Below, piece after piece: positions 11,801-24,900 of a DNA stretch of 64,000 bases; position 1 is the stretch's first letter; every line of letters starts with the position of its first letter. Source of the stretch: Edaphochlamys debaryana. Taxonomy: Eukaryota; Chlorophyta; Chlorophyceae; Chlamydomonadales. Location: positions 248,001-312,000 of the forward strand of contig JAEHOE010000021.1 in the NCBI GenBank assembly GCA_016858145.1, written 5' to 3'. The notes under the pieces are model-generated. The model searched no databases. It saw nothing but the letters and a program-made list of their open reading frames with translations, and was not told the origin of the DNA. Made by a program: the position numbers and the translations under genes.

Positions 11801-14800
11801 AGGACGCGCCCGTGCCAAAGCACGAGGAGAGCGAGGAGGAGCTGGGGCCCGCGCCCGTGCCCGTGCCCGCGCCCGTGCCCGCGCCCGCGCCTGCGCCCGC
11901 GCCCGCCTCGGTGCCTGCTGAGGAAGCCCCCGTCGCTGACATCAAGTCCGAGGCTGACCCCTCTTCGGCGGCTGCTTCCTTGGGGCCAGATCCCGAGGCG
12001 GTGGTGGCGGCGCCTCCGGCGGCGCCGTGTCCTGAGCAGGAGCCAGCCGCTGACCCCGTGGCAGAGGTGGCGGCGGTTGACGCTGACGCAGCAGCCCTCA
12101 TGTCAACGGAAGCCATGGAGCTGGACCCGATCGGTCCCGAGACCGCGGCGGAGGCTCCTGCGGCAGTGGAGGCGCCGGCGACAGGGCTCCCCTCGGCGGT
12201 CCTGGACGCCGCCACGACGGCCGCCGCGGAGCCCGCTGACGTCGAGATGGCGGACACGAGTCGGAGAACGTCATGCGCCGGCGGCGCTGACGTCAGCGGC
12301 GCCGCCGCTGACGCCAGTGCTGCCGCCGAGGAGGAGGATCCGATCTGGATCCCGGGTATGCCGTACCCGCGCACGCACGCGCCGCGGCGGGCGCAGCCGC
12401 GGCGGCGGCGGCTTCGCTCGCCCCTCGACGGCATGGCCCTGCAGCACCACGGCTCTAAGGGCCTCGTCAGCGGGGACGAGTCTGGCGGCGAGGCGGAGGC
12501 AGGCGCCTCCTCCGACGCGGAGGGCCGCCGCGGCAGCGGCGACGGCACCGGCACCGGCGTCTTCCTGGGCGGCCGGCGGCGCGCCGCCGCCCGTGCCGCA
12601 GCTGTGGCGGCCGCCGCTGCTCGCGCCGAGGCGGAAGCCGAGGCTGAGGAGGAGGAGGAGATTGCGCTGGGGCGGCGGCCGCCTCGGAAGGACCGTAACG
12701 GCCACCCCGTAGCAGCAGGCGCTGCCGCTGCGGGCAAGCGCAACGGCGCCAACAAGGACGCCGCCGCCGGCCAGCCCGCGGCAGGGCGGCAACGTTACGG
12801 CAGCAGCAAGTACGACAACTCGTACCTGTACGGCGACAGCAGTGGCATCCTCGACGAGGCCTGCGGCGGCGCCGAGGCGGCTGTCAACGGCGGCGGCGGC
12901 GGCAACGGCACTGGCAACGGCAACGGAGCCAAGGCCCGGGCCGGCGCCAGCAGCCGGGGAGGCGCGTCCCAGCCCGTCTCGGAGGCGGTTGGCGGCGGCA
13001 GCCCGCCCGTCCAGTGGGATGCGGGGCAGTGGCCAACGGCGCAGGCGGCGGGCGTAGCCCCAGCTCCGGGCTCTGCAGGCGCCGCTCCCGTCCAGCCCCG
13101 CCACCGACGGAAAGGTGGGCTTGTTCTCCTGCCTCGGGACTCGGAATTCCCTAGAGCGCTTCGCCATTCCCCTCCTTCACGACCTGAATCCTCGTTTGCT
13201 TATCCCCGGTCTTCTCCGCACTCAACCCCCCGCCGCTTCCCACACGCGCAGGCCTGCCCGCTCGTGCTCGCCTCGACGGCGAGGGCGACGCCTGGTGCTG
13301 CCCCGAGGAGGACATCCTGTACGACCCGTACGGCGGGGGCCTGTGGGCACGTGTCAACGGCACGCTACGGCTCGTGTACTTCCCGCGAGCTGTACGGCCC
13401 GCCAATGCGGCGGGCGCTGGCGAGGGCGGCGAGGCGGGCGCCAAGCCCAAGAGCGGGCGCGGGGCGTACTACGCGCAGCAGCGGGAGCGGGAGCCCAACC
13501 CGTACGCGCTGCCGTACCACCGCCGCTCCGCGGGGTCCTACCCCTCCTCCTGTCGGGACCGGGACCGGGACCTCGACAGCGACCGGCCTGCCAAGCGCCG
13601 CCGGGTGAGCGGGAGGGCTTGGGCCCCTTACCTACCCTTTGGCGCTTGGGCTTGGGCTTGGGCTTGGGCCTAGAGGCCACTTGCGAGTGCATGCACGGCC
13701 TTAGTCAATGGGGCGCCCTCGCCTCTGCCGTCTCCCCCCGTCACCCTCACCTCATCTCACCTTCCCCTCCCCGCTACCCCCCCCTCCCGACCTCCCCAGG
13801 GCGCCTATGACGACGACATGGGGGCCTCCCCCGATGACTTCGAGTACGACCTGGACATGGCCATTGACCCAGAGGCCGCGGGCGACGACGGCGCGGATGC
13901 GGACTACACGCCCCCCGCCGGCAGCCGCCGCTGCTCCGCGCCGGGAAACATGGGCCTCGGGAACGGCCGCGGCGCGTACGGGGCTTCGTACGGCGTGTAC
14001 GGCAACGCGGTAGGCGGCGGCAAGCGGCACATCGTGGTCAGCTACGGCTGGGCGTCGGGCGAGGAGGGCGGCGGCGGAGGTTGTGGTGGGGGGTCGATTG
14101 CGGCCTTCGCCGGCCTGCTTGAGGCCGCCCTCGGGAGAGAGGAGTCGACGGACTTGGACGCCGCGCGGAGAGCTGAGCCCGCCTCTGCCCCGGCGGCAGA
14201 CCCTGCCGCCACCGCCGTCGGTCTTCCGGCGGCGCCCGAGGCGGCCGTCGGCGCGGCGGTCGCCTCCCACGTGGCCCTTTCTGATAGCAGCGGCAGCGAC
14301 CGTGCGCCCAGCGGGGAAGGACCCGAGGACCCGCGCCTGCCGCCAGGGAGCTCTCGCAGCGGCACAGCCGGCGGCGACTGCCGGACCCTGGCGGCCGAGT
14401 GCCCGCTGCTGGCGGCGGCTGCCGCCGAGGGCGCCTCTGCCCTCGCGGCCCTGGCCGCCGGTGCGCCCGGCCCCGGCGCTGGGCTGCTCTCCGGTGCTGG
14501 CGGCTCCTCGCCGCTGCCTCTGGGCGCCGGGGGCCTGGGGGGCCCTGGCACGCCCACGCGCGCCCGCCGCACGGGGCGGCCGCCGTCCGTAGCGCTGGGC
14601 TCCGGCGCCCCCATGCCCAAGCTTCCCGCCTTGTCGACCCACGCCTCGCTGCGGATGCAGGGCTCTGGCGGCGGCGCCAGCGCCGCCAGTGCCGCCGCCG
14701 CCGCGGCCGTCAGCGCCGCCGTCAGCGCCGCGCTGGCAGGCGCCGGTGGCGACCCGGCCGCGGCCGCTGCCGCGCTCTTTGCCCCTGGCGGTGGCGCCGA

Positions 14801-15888
14801 CACCTTACCACTCCTCGCGGGTGCGACCGCCGGCACGTGCGCGCAGCCCCACCCCCTGGCGGCGCTGCACCACGACCTCACCCACAGAGCCGGCGCCGCC
14901 GCCAGCCTGGACGTCAAGCTCGAGTGCGGCTCCGCCGCCGGCGGCTTCAACCTCTGGCACGGCGCCGCCACGCCCGGGTCTGCCGCCGCCGGCGGCGGTG
15001 GCAGCTGTGACCTGCCGCCGCCGTCGTCCGGCCTGCCAGTGCTCGCCGACATGGGCATCTGCGCCATGGACACATCCGGGAGCCCCATCGCGGCCCCGGC
15101 CCCGCCCGCCCGCTCGCCCTTCACGGCCGCGGCGGCCGTGGCGGGTCCCATCCGCAGCAGCCCGCCGGCGCCTGGCCTGAGCCTGGCCCTGGGCCTTGGC
15201 GCGGCACGCTCCGGCAGCGGCGGCCCACTTACCGCCAGCGGACGCTCCTGCGCCGTGATGGAGGCGATCGGCTCACTCCTGGCCGAGGCCCAGCCCGCCA
15301 TGCAGCAGCTCGCGATCCGGGCCCAGTGCGAGCTGGATACGCTGGGCCTGCAGGTGGCGGCGGCGGCGCTGGCGGAGGCGCAGCAGGAGCAGGCGCTGGC
15401 GGCGCTGGCCGCCGCGGCGGGGCACCAGCCGCTGTCGCCTGGCGCCGGCGGCCGCCGCCGGAACGGCGCCGTGCAGCAGCGCTCCGGCTCGCCGCCCGTG
15501 CCGCCGTACGGTGCCGGCATGCCGTACAAGCCGCACTGCAGTACGGCGGGTACGGCGCTGGCGGCGCTGTGCGGCGCGAACAGCTGCTCCGAGTCGCTGC
15601 TGGCCGTACTGCCGAGCGCCGAGGTCGTGGCGGACCTTTTTGCCGTACGCACGCCTGTGGGAAGTAACGCCCAGCAGGTACGCGTGCGCGTGGTTGGACG
15701 CGGCAGGGAAAGGGCGGGTTTGGTTGGAAAGGGCGACGCCTTGTCTAGATGATGGGTGTGGAGCTCGCGCGTCTTCTGCCTCCCCTGGGCTCCCCTGTCC
15801 TAACCTGTGCCGATTCCCCCTCTGCCCCTCCTCACAGGACCTGGCGGACCTAGTGGCGGGGCCGGCAGCGCTCCCCTTCTTCCGATAG
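8808..15888 (+). CDS. Large nuclear protein with Tudor-like module (putative chromatin reader)
   Basis: Function is not firmly recognised. Eight phase-consistent exons (8808-9029, 9246-9590, 9762-10898, 11260-11436, 11662-13114, 13252-13604, 13800-15677, 15838-15888) give 1871 residues. Most is Ala/Gly/Pro/Ser-rich low complexity. The ordered parts are a charged N terminus with EQLARRLHEELNGMRP, a compact module at about residues 507-600 (GWYRGRLLRESPDGHRVLVEV, then KWMPAVSDTIWRGS, then KGKDWKYLGDGAWEPK), and a second small module in exon 6 (DAWCCPEEDILYDPYGGG). The first module has the W-x-G ... hRVhVxh ... W pattern of Tudor/Agenet folds that read methylated histone tails; that assignment is inference. 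Basic clusters (KRKRN, AKRRRG) and a weak AT-hook-like RRTGRPPS suggest a nuclear, DNA-associated role. Alternating EP/AP repeats (about 11690-11920) are acidic or extended linkers. A C-terminal Ala/Gln-rich helix follows residue 1700. Confidence 0.75.
10915..11137 (+). repeat. 51-bp minisatellite in intron 3 of the Tudor-like gene
   Basis: Four units of 51 bp (starting at 10921, 10972, 11023 and 11074) plus partial flanks. Units alternate between GGGTGAGTGGG and GGGCGAGTGGG, so the true period is 102 bp (A-B-A-B). Each unit therefore carries either a GTGAGT or a GCGAGT donor-like site. The array begins right after the real donor at 10899. Confidence 0.9.
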
Positions 15889-18800
15889 CAGCGGCTGCTT
15901 TCGGCGGCGGCTGAGGGCGCTACTGCAGATGGTGCGGGCCAGGCAGTGGAGGCCCGCACTGGGCATCGGCCTAGGGCGTGCGCTGAGCAGCGCCTGGGTC
16001 CGTCGGGGACGGCGAGAGAGGGAAGGCGGTCGGGCGGATGCGGTCCGGCGCGGGCGCAGGCACGGGCGGCTGCGTGGCGAGCGGGAGCGGGTGCAGGAGA
16101 GGTCGCGGAGTTGGCACGCATTGGGCATGCCTTGGGGAGCGTATGGCACTGGGGGGAAGGCGTACTGCACCCATCTCGCCGAGCGGTGAGAGTGGTGAGA
16201 CTTTTCTGTGAAGCGGGTGGAGAGGTTCGGCCAGCGCAGGCGCTAGCGCGCGTTGTGGGCAGCCGGGTCGATGTCCCTCGCCCTTGGCCGACTGCTCCCT
16301 GCATTACAGCCACGCCTCGGCAAAAGCTGCAGCGAAGGGCGGGCCGGTGCCGGTTGGCAGGGTCGGGATGGGTTGGGAATGAGGGCTTGAGTGTGGGAGT
16401 GCCTGGTTATTGATGGGAGTCCACATGATGACCGCTCCGCCGGAGCTTCATGCGTTCTGAGGGGGCTTGACGGTCCGGCCGCTTGCGCCGGCGCTAATTT
16501 GCGGCGGGCCAGGGGCAGCACTCGTCTTTTGGGTGTGTAGTGCCCACCACGTGACTCACTAGGGCGGGGCTTCGCGTGGGGGGGCGCGGGGCGCTGGGAC
16601 TTTCGCCAGCGGCCCGCGCCCCCCGCTCTGACTCGCCCCTTGACCCCCTCTGCATAGCGCGTTGGGCTGCGGCGGATGATCGCGGGCTTGGGCCCGGTGG
16701 GGCCTGGGCCCTGCACCGTTGGCGGCGCCAAGCGAGGACCGCACTGAGCTGGCGCGGCCGGTTTGTACGGCATATCACCATGGGACGAGTGTCTATGTAC
16801 GGCCGCGCGTGTCGTCTGAGTCCTGACCACATGCTGTGTCAAGTTGTACGGTTGGATGGCTTTCTCAACTGCCCGTTGTACGGCCGCCATGTGCCGGGGT
16901 GTTGCGCGCTCTCCTTATTAGTCGCCTGGTCTGGGTTCGGTCTGTGTATGTGGGAGCATTGGTGCTTGCGAGGGGAAGGCTTGGTTGCTCATTCGCGGTG
17001 CTCGAGCGAGCGGGCTGCACGGCCGTGCGGCGCTTTGTGCTTGAGTTGCTGTCCCTGCCCTGCGTGTGCGTCGGATACCCACCTGTCGGCCCCCAAACAG
17101 GCCTGTTTCTGACGTAGCTTGGACTATCTGTTCCCCAGTTCGCGTGTGCGCGTGCTTTGACTGCCCCACGTGCACTGTACTTGGCGAGGGTGCTCCACGG
17201 GAGCGGCTCGTGCCCTTCGCCACAGCCTTGCGGGGTCTTTTGCGGCCCTGGCGCCCCCGCACATTGCGATGCATTTGGTGTTGGCGCCAGGGACACATAT
17301 TGTTGTGCGACGCCGCGCTTACGCGTGTATACCTGTCACGGCTTCAGCACACCTGGATCGAGGGCCATGTTGTGTGACGGGACCATTAACGGCTGACGGA
17401 AGCACTTGCTGTGGGAGAGCGGCAGCAGACGCCATGCGTGGGGAAGGCGGCCAAAGGTTTCTGGCGTGGCGGGCGGGGGCAGGGTTGAAATGGATGAATT
17501 GCGCCTGCGTAACGCGCCTCGATGTCAGCGAGCGGCGGGGTGGGTGCATGTGCGCGCCCAGGCTAAGCGCAAGCGGCCTTGTATGTCGAGCCTGGACGGC
17601 ACATGTGCACTGCACAGTACTACATGGCGCTTGGCTGTAAGAGGCGCTAGTTACCGTAGACATCGGCCATCTGAGTCCAGAGCGAGTCCAGGCCTGCTTG
17701 CAGCCAGTCTGCCACACCCCGGGCTTATCGGGTTGCGCATTGCCCTAACCCCTGGCTTACAGTGGCGCCCTTGGACGCAGCCCGCTGCAGCACGATGAAG
17801 CCGGGGCATGCCTGCGTGGCTGGAGCCAGCAGGCTTTGAGTTCGGCTGATGAGATTGGCTGCCCCAGCTCAGCCAGCCGGAGTCCCGGAGAGGCTACTGG
17901 CATGACACGCTAGGCAGATGGATGCTTTGACGGCGGCTGAGGTGGGCTGGGTCGGAGGGGGCGGGGCGTTGACCCAAGATGCATTAACGTTACACATGCT
18001 ACAAACCACTGCAGAATGCGGAATGCGCTACGCCGACCTCTGCTTCACAAATGTGGCTTGATCAAGCCGGTCACCGGATGCCATGCCACCGGAGCGAGAA
18101 GTGTGAAGTCCGCCCGTTCCCCAACCGACTCTTTCGGGTGCGACAGTGTTACTCCGCGAAAGACGCCTTGGCATCAACAACAACGTCCACATTGTTGCTC
18201 AGGAAGCAAGCGCGCTTGCTGCCATAGCAAGCGCGGCAAACGCCAACATTGCTCGCCCCCGAGCCACGGCAGACGGCGCAGGCGTTGGGAGCCTTGGGGC
18301 ACATGGCGCGAGGCATGGTTGATGGGGGCCTACGGGAAGGGCAACGTGGAGACGGCGCGCAGCAAGGTCAGACATGTCAGACACATGTCGGCAGCCAGCA
18401 GCTGGCAGCACACGCGCGCGCCAACCGTGTAAGCCGACCACCCCATGCAGGAAGCATACTGCACCCCAAGTGCGTATCAGGTGCTCACGCCTCTCGCGAA
18501 TCCACGACCCACCTGGTGAGAAGAAGTAGGCGAGGCGCCGGCGGTGCGTGGAGCCGAGGTAAGCGAGGTAAGCGAGGGGCGTGGAGGGCGGCGGTATATG
18601 AGGATAAGAGCTTGGTATGCCGGGGGTATGCCTGTGTTAGCTTGAATAGCGCGTTTATGTACCGGTACACGGCCCGTGCCCGCTCATCGCCGTACAGCGT
18701 GAGGTTGTTGGGCACGGATGGATCAGGCCTGCGAGAAGTTCAGGGGACTCGTATCCAGACGTCTGTCGTGACAGTGTTCCAGTTTACCTTGCTCTCCAGG

Positions 18801-18918
18801 TACTCTGCTATCAGAGCCTAGTACTCTGGCCTGCCAATGCCGAGTTCACATGTGACCGCCGAGCTCCCCAAGCGAATCACATAACTCGTATAATACTTTA
18901 ACAGCCGGCTGGCATAAC
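15889..18918. other. Long intergenic region
   Basis: There are 3 kb between the Tudor-like gene and the NACHT-WD40 gene, with no supported gene. A TGTAA at about 17634 could end the upstream transcript but is distant. A frame of about 70 codons near 18100-18310, read + strand, has a protein-like composition (contains GINNNVHIVAQEASALAAIA) but no start, partner exons or family match, so it is not called. The right end holds the promoter and 5' UTR of the receptor gene. Confidence 0.45.
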
Positions 18919-21900
18919 ATGGGCTGCAGCAACACAAAGTTTCGCGGGTATCCGACGGCGGGGCCGACACTTCCTACCGATGTCGCCCATGCCTCCGGCG
19001 GGGGCCGGCCCAGCAGTGAGCAACAGGCAGAGGTCTTGGCGGCAGCTGCAAGCACGGTCGCTGTAGTCGAATTCGTTGCGGAAGGGGTGCATCGGTCGGC
19101 GCCAGATGCTCAGCGCGGAGGGGTGCCCGCCGTGCTCCACACATCCGCCGCCGCAGCAGCACCCGCGGCCGGAACTCCCGCCCAGCCAGCTGCGCCGGCT
19201 GCAGACGTCTCGACTGAACAACAGAATCTCATGCTCTCGGCTTCGGTACGTCTTGGCGTGTGAGCCGGTATCAAGGCAGGCTCACCAATAAACCCCACCG
19301 ATGCTAACTGTGGCGCGTACCCTGCGTTGCCGTGGCCTCAGGTCTCCGCTGCCGAGGTGGGGTCCCGGCCCCAAAGCTCCGACAACAAGCCAACAGGTAC
19401 TTCGCATCAAGCACAGGGTCCTCCCTCTCACCATCCGAACTGGACTCCCAGCTGCATCCCGGCTCCGCTTCTATCCAGCCCAGCATCTGCTCCATGCCGC
19501 AACCGAGCCTCCCCGCCAGCTTACTTGCTGCTGCACCCTCCTTAGCTCTTTCGTGTGATAACTGGTATGGACCTTGCCTTACCATGCCCACGTGATGCAT
19601 GCAGCAGCCCCGGTGCCGGCTGTGGTGGACAAGGGCATAACGCTTCGCGGCCTGCGGCGGCTGGCGGCGCACGTGCGGGGCCTGTGTGAGGCGGGGGCGT
19701 TCGCAGAGCCCTTTGAGGAGGAGGGGCAGACGCGGCCGGGCGCCCGCACGTTTGAGGAGCTGACGACCACACAGGCGAGCAAGGCCGGAGGGGGACGGAG
19801 CGCATTTGGGGTTTCTTGGGGTGGGATCCATGGGGGCAGGGGTGTAGGTGGGTATCTGGCGAGTTGCATGCCTGGGTCCAGCCAGTGACCCCACTTCCTG
19901 GATGGACCCTGCTTGTTCCCGCCGCTCCCGCCTGTTGCGCAGTTGGTGTATGGGTGGATAAAGAAGCTGCCCGGAAGCCGGCGCCTGACGGACATACCCA
20001 CCATCATCCGGTGAGCTCATCCGTCCCTACCCGCAGCAGTGCTCGTGCACCCTGCCTGCTGCTCGGCAGGCCCCCGCGTGAGGCCCCTCGCCTCGGTCCG
20101 CCCCGCCCTGCCTACCTGCTCCGAGCCTCCGACTCGAATGCCCTGTAGCCGCCGTCAACCCCACCCCACCCGCCCCACCTCGCTCATGCCCCGCACACTT
20201 TCACCCCAAACAGGCCGGCCGACGTGGGGCGACCGCTGTACTTCGTCAGCCACGCATGGAAGGGCAGCTTCGCCAAGCTGGTGGGTGTCACGGACAGCAT
20301 GCGCGGACCCAGGCAGCAATCAACTACCGGTAGTTCACAACCTTTGTTGTTACGGCCGGTGCTGCAGCCAAGCCACGGCGCCTCTGGGACCCCTGCCTCA
20401 TTGTAGACACCGAGGGCTCCAGATAGAGGGCAGCTGTAGCAGGCTCGGTGCGGTTCTCCTCCGCTTCCTAGATAGGCCGTCAACGTTTGGCCCCATCCTC
20501 CCCATGAATTCTGTCCTCCCCACCACGCCCATCCACGTTCAACGGCCCCACCCCTTCCTTCCCTGTCTCAGCCCAACTGACGCAGGCCCGCCCATCCACG
20601 TTCCAATGTTACAGCTGCTTGCGCTCCCTGCCCCCTCCGCCCCGCCCCACCTCACCCCCAGGTGTCCAAGGTGCTCTCCCACCTGGGCAGTGCGCCCGAC
20701 ACCACCCTCGTCTGGCTGGACGTGGCGGCCATCAACCAGCACCGCGACAACCCCGAGAACGGACAGGTCGGGGTTGGGGCTTCGGGATTGGCTTTGGGCG
20801 GGGAGGCGCGGGGGTCGATCCCTGGGACCCTGGGTGGCGCGGGGAGGCCCCGCCGTCCAGAGCCCAGCCTTGCCCCTCCGCCGCCGCCCCAACCCCCCTA
20901 TCCCCGCCCGCTCCCCTCCACCCCCTCCGCCCCCCACACACCCACCCACCCTTCCACCCCACCCCGCAGGACTGCGCCGCCTTTGAGGCCGTGCTCCGGG
21001 TGTGCGGCGGCGGCACCATCGTGGTCGCCGACATGGCATGGAGCGCCTCGGCGCGCGTGTGGTTGCTCAACCCCGCGCTGCGCGCGTGGTGCATCTTCGA
21101 GTGGGACCACACGGTGCACGTGCACGGGCCGGACGGGCTGCACCTGGTGCGTGCGGGGCGCCGGGGACAAGGGACAGACAGACCGCTGTTCTCCCCACCT
21201 CCGCACCTCCGCACCTCCGCACCTCACCGGCTGGGGAGCCAGACCCCGCTGGCTGCACGTCGCTTTGATCCCCGCTGCCGCCGTCGCCGCCGCCCCCACT
21301 GCAGGTGGGCGTGGACCGGCGGCAGCTGGTGGCAATGGCGAGCGCCATCGACGTGGCGGCGTCCGAGTGCTTCGAGCCGCGCGACAAGGACATGATCCTG
21401 GCCAAGGTGGGGAGCGGGCTGCGAGGGAACTGGGACGGCCTAGGGGACCGTGTGCCGTATACCCGTAGCGTGAGGGCGTACGGTAGGCAGGGCTCGGCAG
21501 GGCGGAGGCTATCGGTACGGGAGCACGGCACACGATCCTGGCCGGGGTGGGGAGCCAGGGATGGAGGCCACGGAGTGATCCAGGCACCGGTACTGCCCTG
21601 GGCCAGCCGCAATGCAAGAGTAGACTGGTCGCCCTGGTCGCCTCTTCCAAGTGAGCTCACTTGCCCCAGCCTCAGCTGCTCCACTCTGCCGAGAGCTCCG
21701 ACGCCCCGGCCCCCCACCCGACACCGCCCGCAGGTGACCTCGCACCACGGCTCCCCCGCCGCCTTCGACGCCGCGCTCAAGCTGCGGCTGCTGCTGGAGC
21801 CGCTGAGCCAGAAGGTGGACCTGCTGCAGCTGCTGAGGCGCAGCCGGGTGAGGGGGACGTGGGGGTTGGGTGAGGGGGCCTTTGCTGAGGGTTCGGGGGG

Positions 21901-24900
21901 TTGTAAGGGGCGTTGGGGATGGACACGCAGGCAGGCGAAGCGGGCTGAGCACAACAATTGCCTGAATTAGGCCAAAGACAAAGCTCAATCGCAACATGCG
22001 CGCCCCAAACAGAAACTTTAAGGCTAGCGATAGAACAGCCAGCGATAGGCCGATAGCGACCGCGCAAACAACCAGAATTCCAAGCCTTACAAACGCGGCT
22101 TGATTTGGTCGATCTTTGCTAAGTTCGTTGATTATGGAGTCGCGAGTGCATGTGCTGCATACGGGCGACGGCGCTGGCCAGCTGAATGAGTGGTGAGTCT
22201 GACCGCGTCGTCCGGTCCAGCGCTCCCCAGCGCTGCAGAGCTCGAGGCAGGGTATTCAAGGAGCACCGGGGGGCCGGGTTGAGCTGGCCGGTGCGGCGGA
22301 AGCGGGTGCCGCAGGCGTTGCAGAGCGTGGGGCGGTGCGCGGCGGCAAGGCGGCGGGCGGCGAGGCAGGAGGGGTTGCGGCTGGGTGCTGAGCAGCGGGG
22401 AAGCGAGCACCCCAGGGGCCTGGTGTTGCACACGCGGTCCTTCAGGAGCCGTGAATGTGAAGAAGTTGGAACGCTGTTGAAGGCCAGTTGACACGGAGCT
22501 GGGACTGGCGCTGAAGCCGACATGTGTTTGGGAGCCCAGCCCCAGGGACCACGAGAGCCCCCGCCCAGCAAGTAACGCGCCGTTCCCACCCCGCTGCCCC
22601 TCCGTCCCCGCAGGCTGCCGACTGGGACCTGTCCGCGGTGGACCGCTGGCTGCAGCAGGACCACATCGGCGCCCCCGCCTCGGATGCCAGCCCCCCTGCA
22701 CCTGTCCCCGCCCCCGCCCCGGCCCCGGCCCCAGCGCTACCCCCGCTCCCGCGTGCGCTGCTCGTGCTGGCGGGGGCGGGCACGGGCAAGTCCACCATTG
22801 CCGCCACCATCTGCCACCGCCTGCTGGGGCGGCCCTCGCGCAGCCGGCCGGGCGAGTGGGAGGGCCGCGTGTCGGCGCACTACTTCCTCAAGCACAGCGA
22901 TGTGCGGCGGCTGGACCCCGTGCGCCTGGTCAAGACCCTGGCCTTCCAGCTGTCCTTCAGGTGGGCTGGAACTCGGCAAATTGGGGAATGTTGGGGTGGG
23001 GAGGGGGAAGCTGGGGAACGTGTGTGCATGGGCGGCTCGAGCCCGTGCTCACGGTCAGGAGCCTGGCTAGGTCGCTGGTGTAGTAACGGCTGGGTGGGTT
23101 CGGGGCATAGTTTTGGGTATGGCTTGGGATCGCATGACGGTGCGGCGGGGCTCTGGGGCCGAACTTGCGACGGTGCACGGGCACAAACTCAGTGTGGCTC
23201 CATGTGGGTTGTGTAGCCTGGTAGCGGTAGCGCAAGCACTCGTGCCTCCCCACCTCCCGCCCTCATGCCCCCTCACCCAATACCCCCAACCCGCAGGCTG
23301 CCGGCCCTCCAGGCCCACCTGCTCCGCCTCTGCTCCGACCCAGACACAGCGCTCCAGCTGCTGGCGCTCAGCGACGCATGCGAGGCCTGCGAGCTGCTGC
23401 TGTCGCCGCTGCGTGCCTGCACTGAGCCCGTCGTCATCCTCATCGACGCCCTGGACGAGGGCGACCCACCGGAGCAGCAGGCGCCTGGCTACGCCGGCTG
23501 CGTCAAGGCCTGCGGCAACAAGGCCCTGCAGCTGGTGCTGCGGGACCTCGCGGCGCTGCCCAGCTGCGTCCGCTTCATCTTCACCACGCGGCCCGATGCT
23601 GTGTGCGGCTCGGTGCGGGCCACGCTGGAGCGTGCCTTCCCGGGCGTGCTGGTGCTGGAGCCCTGGCAGCTGCGCCATGTAGCGGGAGGCAGCGGCAGTG
23701 CGGACCACGAGGGTGGCGACAAGAGCAGTGGCGACATCCCCTGTGAGGCGACGTCTGCTGCGAGCCAGGTGCTGCTCTACGAGGCGGTGGCTTCACGTGC
23801 TCCCTCTACTGCTGGGCCCACCAAACCAGCCGTGACTGCGGCAGCGGGAGCCAAGCCCGCGCCTAGGACGCTGCAGGATGTGTACCAGCTGTACACGCAC
23901 GTGTTCGACGCGGCCCTCTCCTCGGTCGCCAAGGTGGACGTGGGTGTCATCCGGGACCTGCTCGCGGTGCTCATCACAGCACGCGAGCCGCTGCCGCACG
24001 CAATGCTGCAGCACATGGGCTTTGGCACCGCGTTGCCATCACTGCCTGGCTGGGGCACGCTCTTCTACGACTGCGAGCACCACATCTACAGCCTGCACAA
24101 GTCCCTCATGGACTGGCTACTCGACGAGCGGCTCGCGGGCACCCACGCCATTGACGCGCGCCGCGGGCACCTGCTCCTGGGCCTGCACCTCGCAGAGGAT
24201 GCCGTGGAGGCTGGCGCCACCCGTACCCCCGCCCCCTATGCGCTCAAGTACGCTGTGCTCCACCTCGCCCACGCCGCGATTCCCCCGAGCAACACAACCA
24301 GCAGCGCCGCTGCCACCGGTGAGGATGCCGCAACCAGCTCCAGTACCAGCCGAACGGACCTCACCAGCAGCGGCGCTCGTGCCGCGGAGCAGCTCGACCT
24401 GGCGCTCGGCAACTGGGAGTACATCCGCGCCGTGTTCCAGGGCGGGCACGCGACGCACCTGGTCACGGCGCTGGGGGCCATGCCGCGGAACGCCATGACG
24501 CACCTTGCAGCCGATACGCTGGCGTGGCTGCGCCAGTTCTACAACGAGATCGCGGCCGAGCCGCAGCGGCTGGAGCACATCAGCCTGCGGACGCCCCCCG
24601 GACAAGCCTTCTACCGCAAGGCTGTGGCGCTGGCACAGCCTGCGTGGGTGGTGGCGCAGGAGCTGGGCGGCTGGGGCGGCGCCTGGCCCCCCTGGGGCCT
24701 GGTCCTCAAGGTGGGACTGAACTCAGCAGCGTTGCGTCCCCAGGCTTGCAATTTTAGATGCTGTTTGGGATCGCCTCCTACATGTGACGGCTGGGGTCCG
24801 TGGGAGCATAGCCGGGGTTGGCGCAATGCGGTTCTTAAGGCGCCTGTCCACACCCCACCACCCAGACTCAGTAGCGTCCCTGACCTGACATCCTTCCCTT

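Noticed and set aside
18100..18310. Open + strand frame with natural-looking composition upstream of the receptor gene
   Set aside because: No start codon, no splice partners and no recognised family; about 70 codons in GC-rich DNA can be open by chance.
19397..19563. Ser/Pro-rich frame in receptor intron 2 (contains SLSPSELDSQLHPGS) that could be an exon
   Set aside because: Its phases do not match exon 3; the short exon 19342-19396 joins both neighbours in phase. Left as a possible alternative exon.
22119..22664. 181-codon minus-strand frame containing the GATA half-finger as a complete nested gene
   Set aside because: It lacks the first zinc-binding Cys pair and the conserved loop, and the rest has no similarity to the GATA protein.
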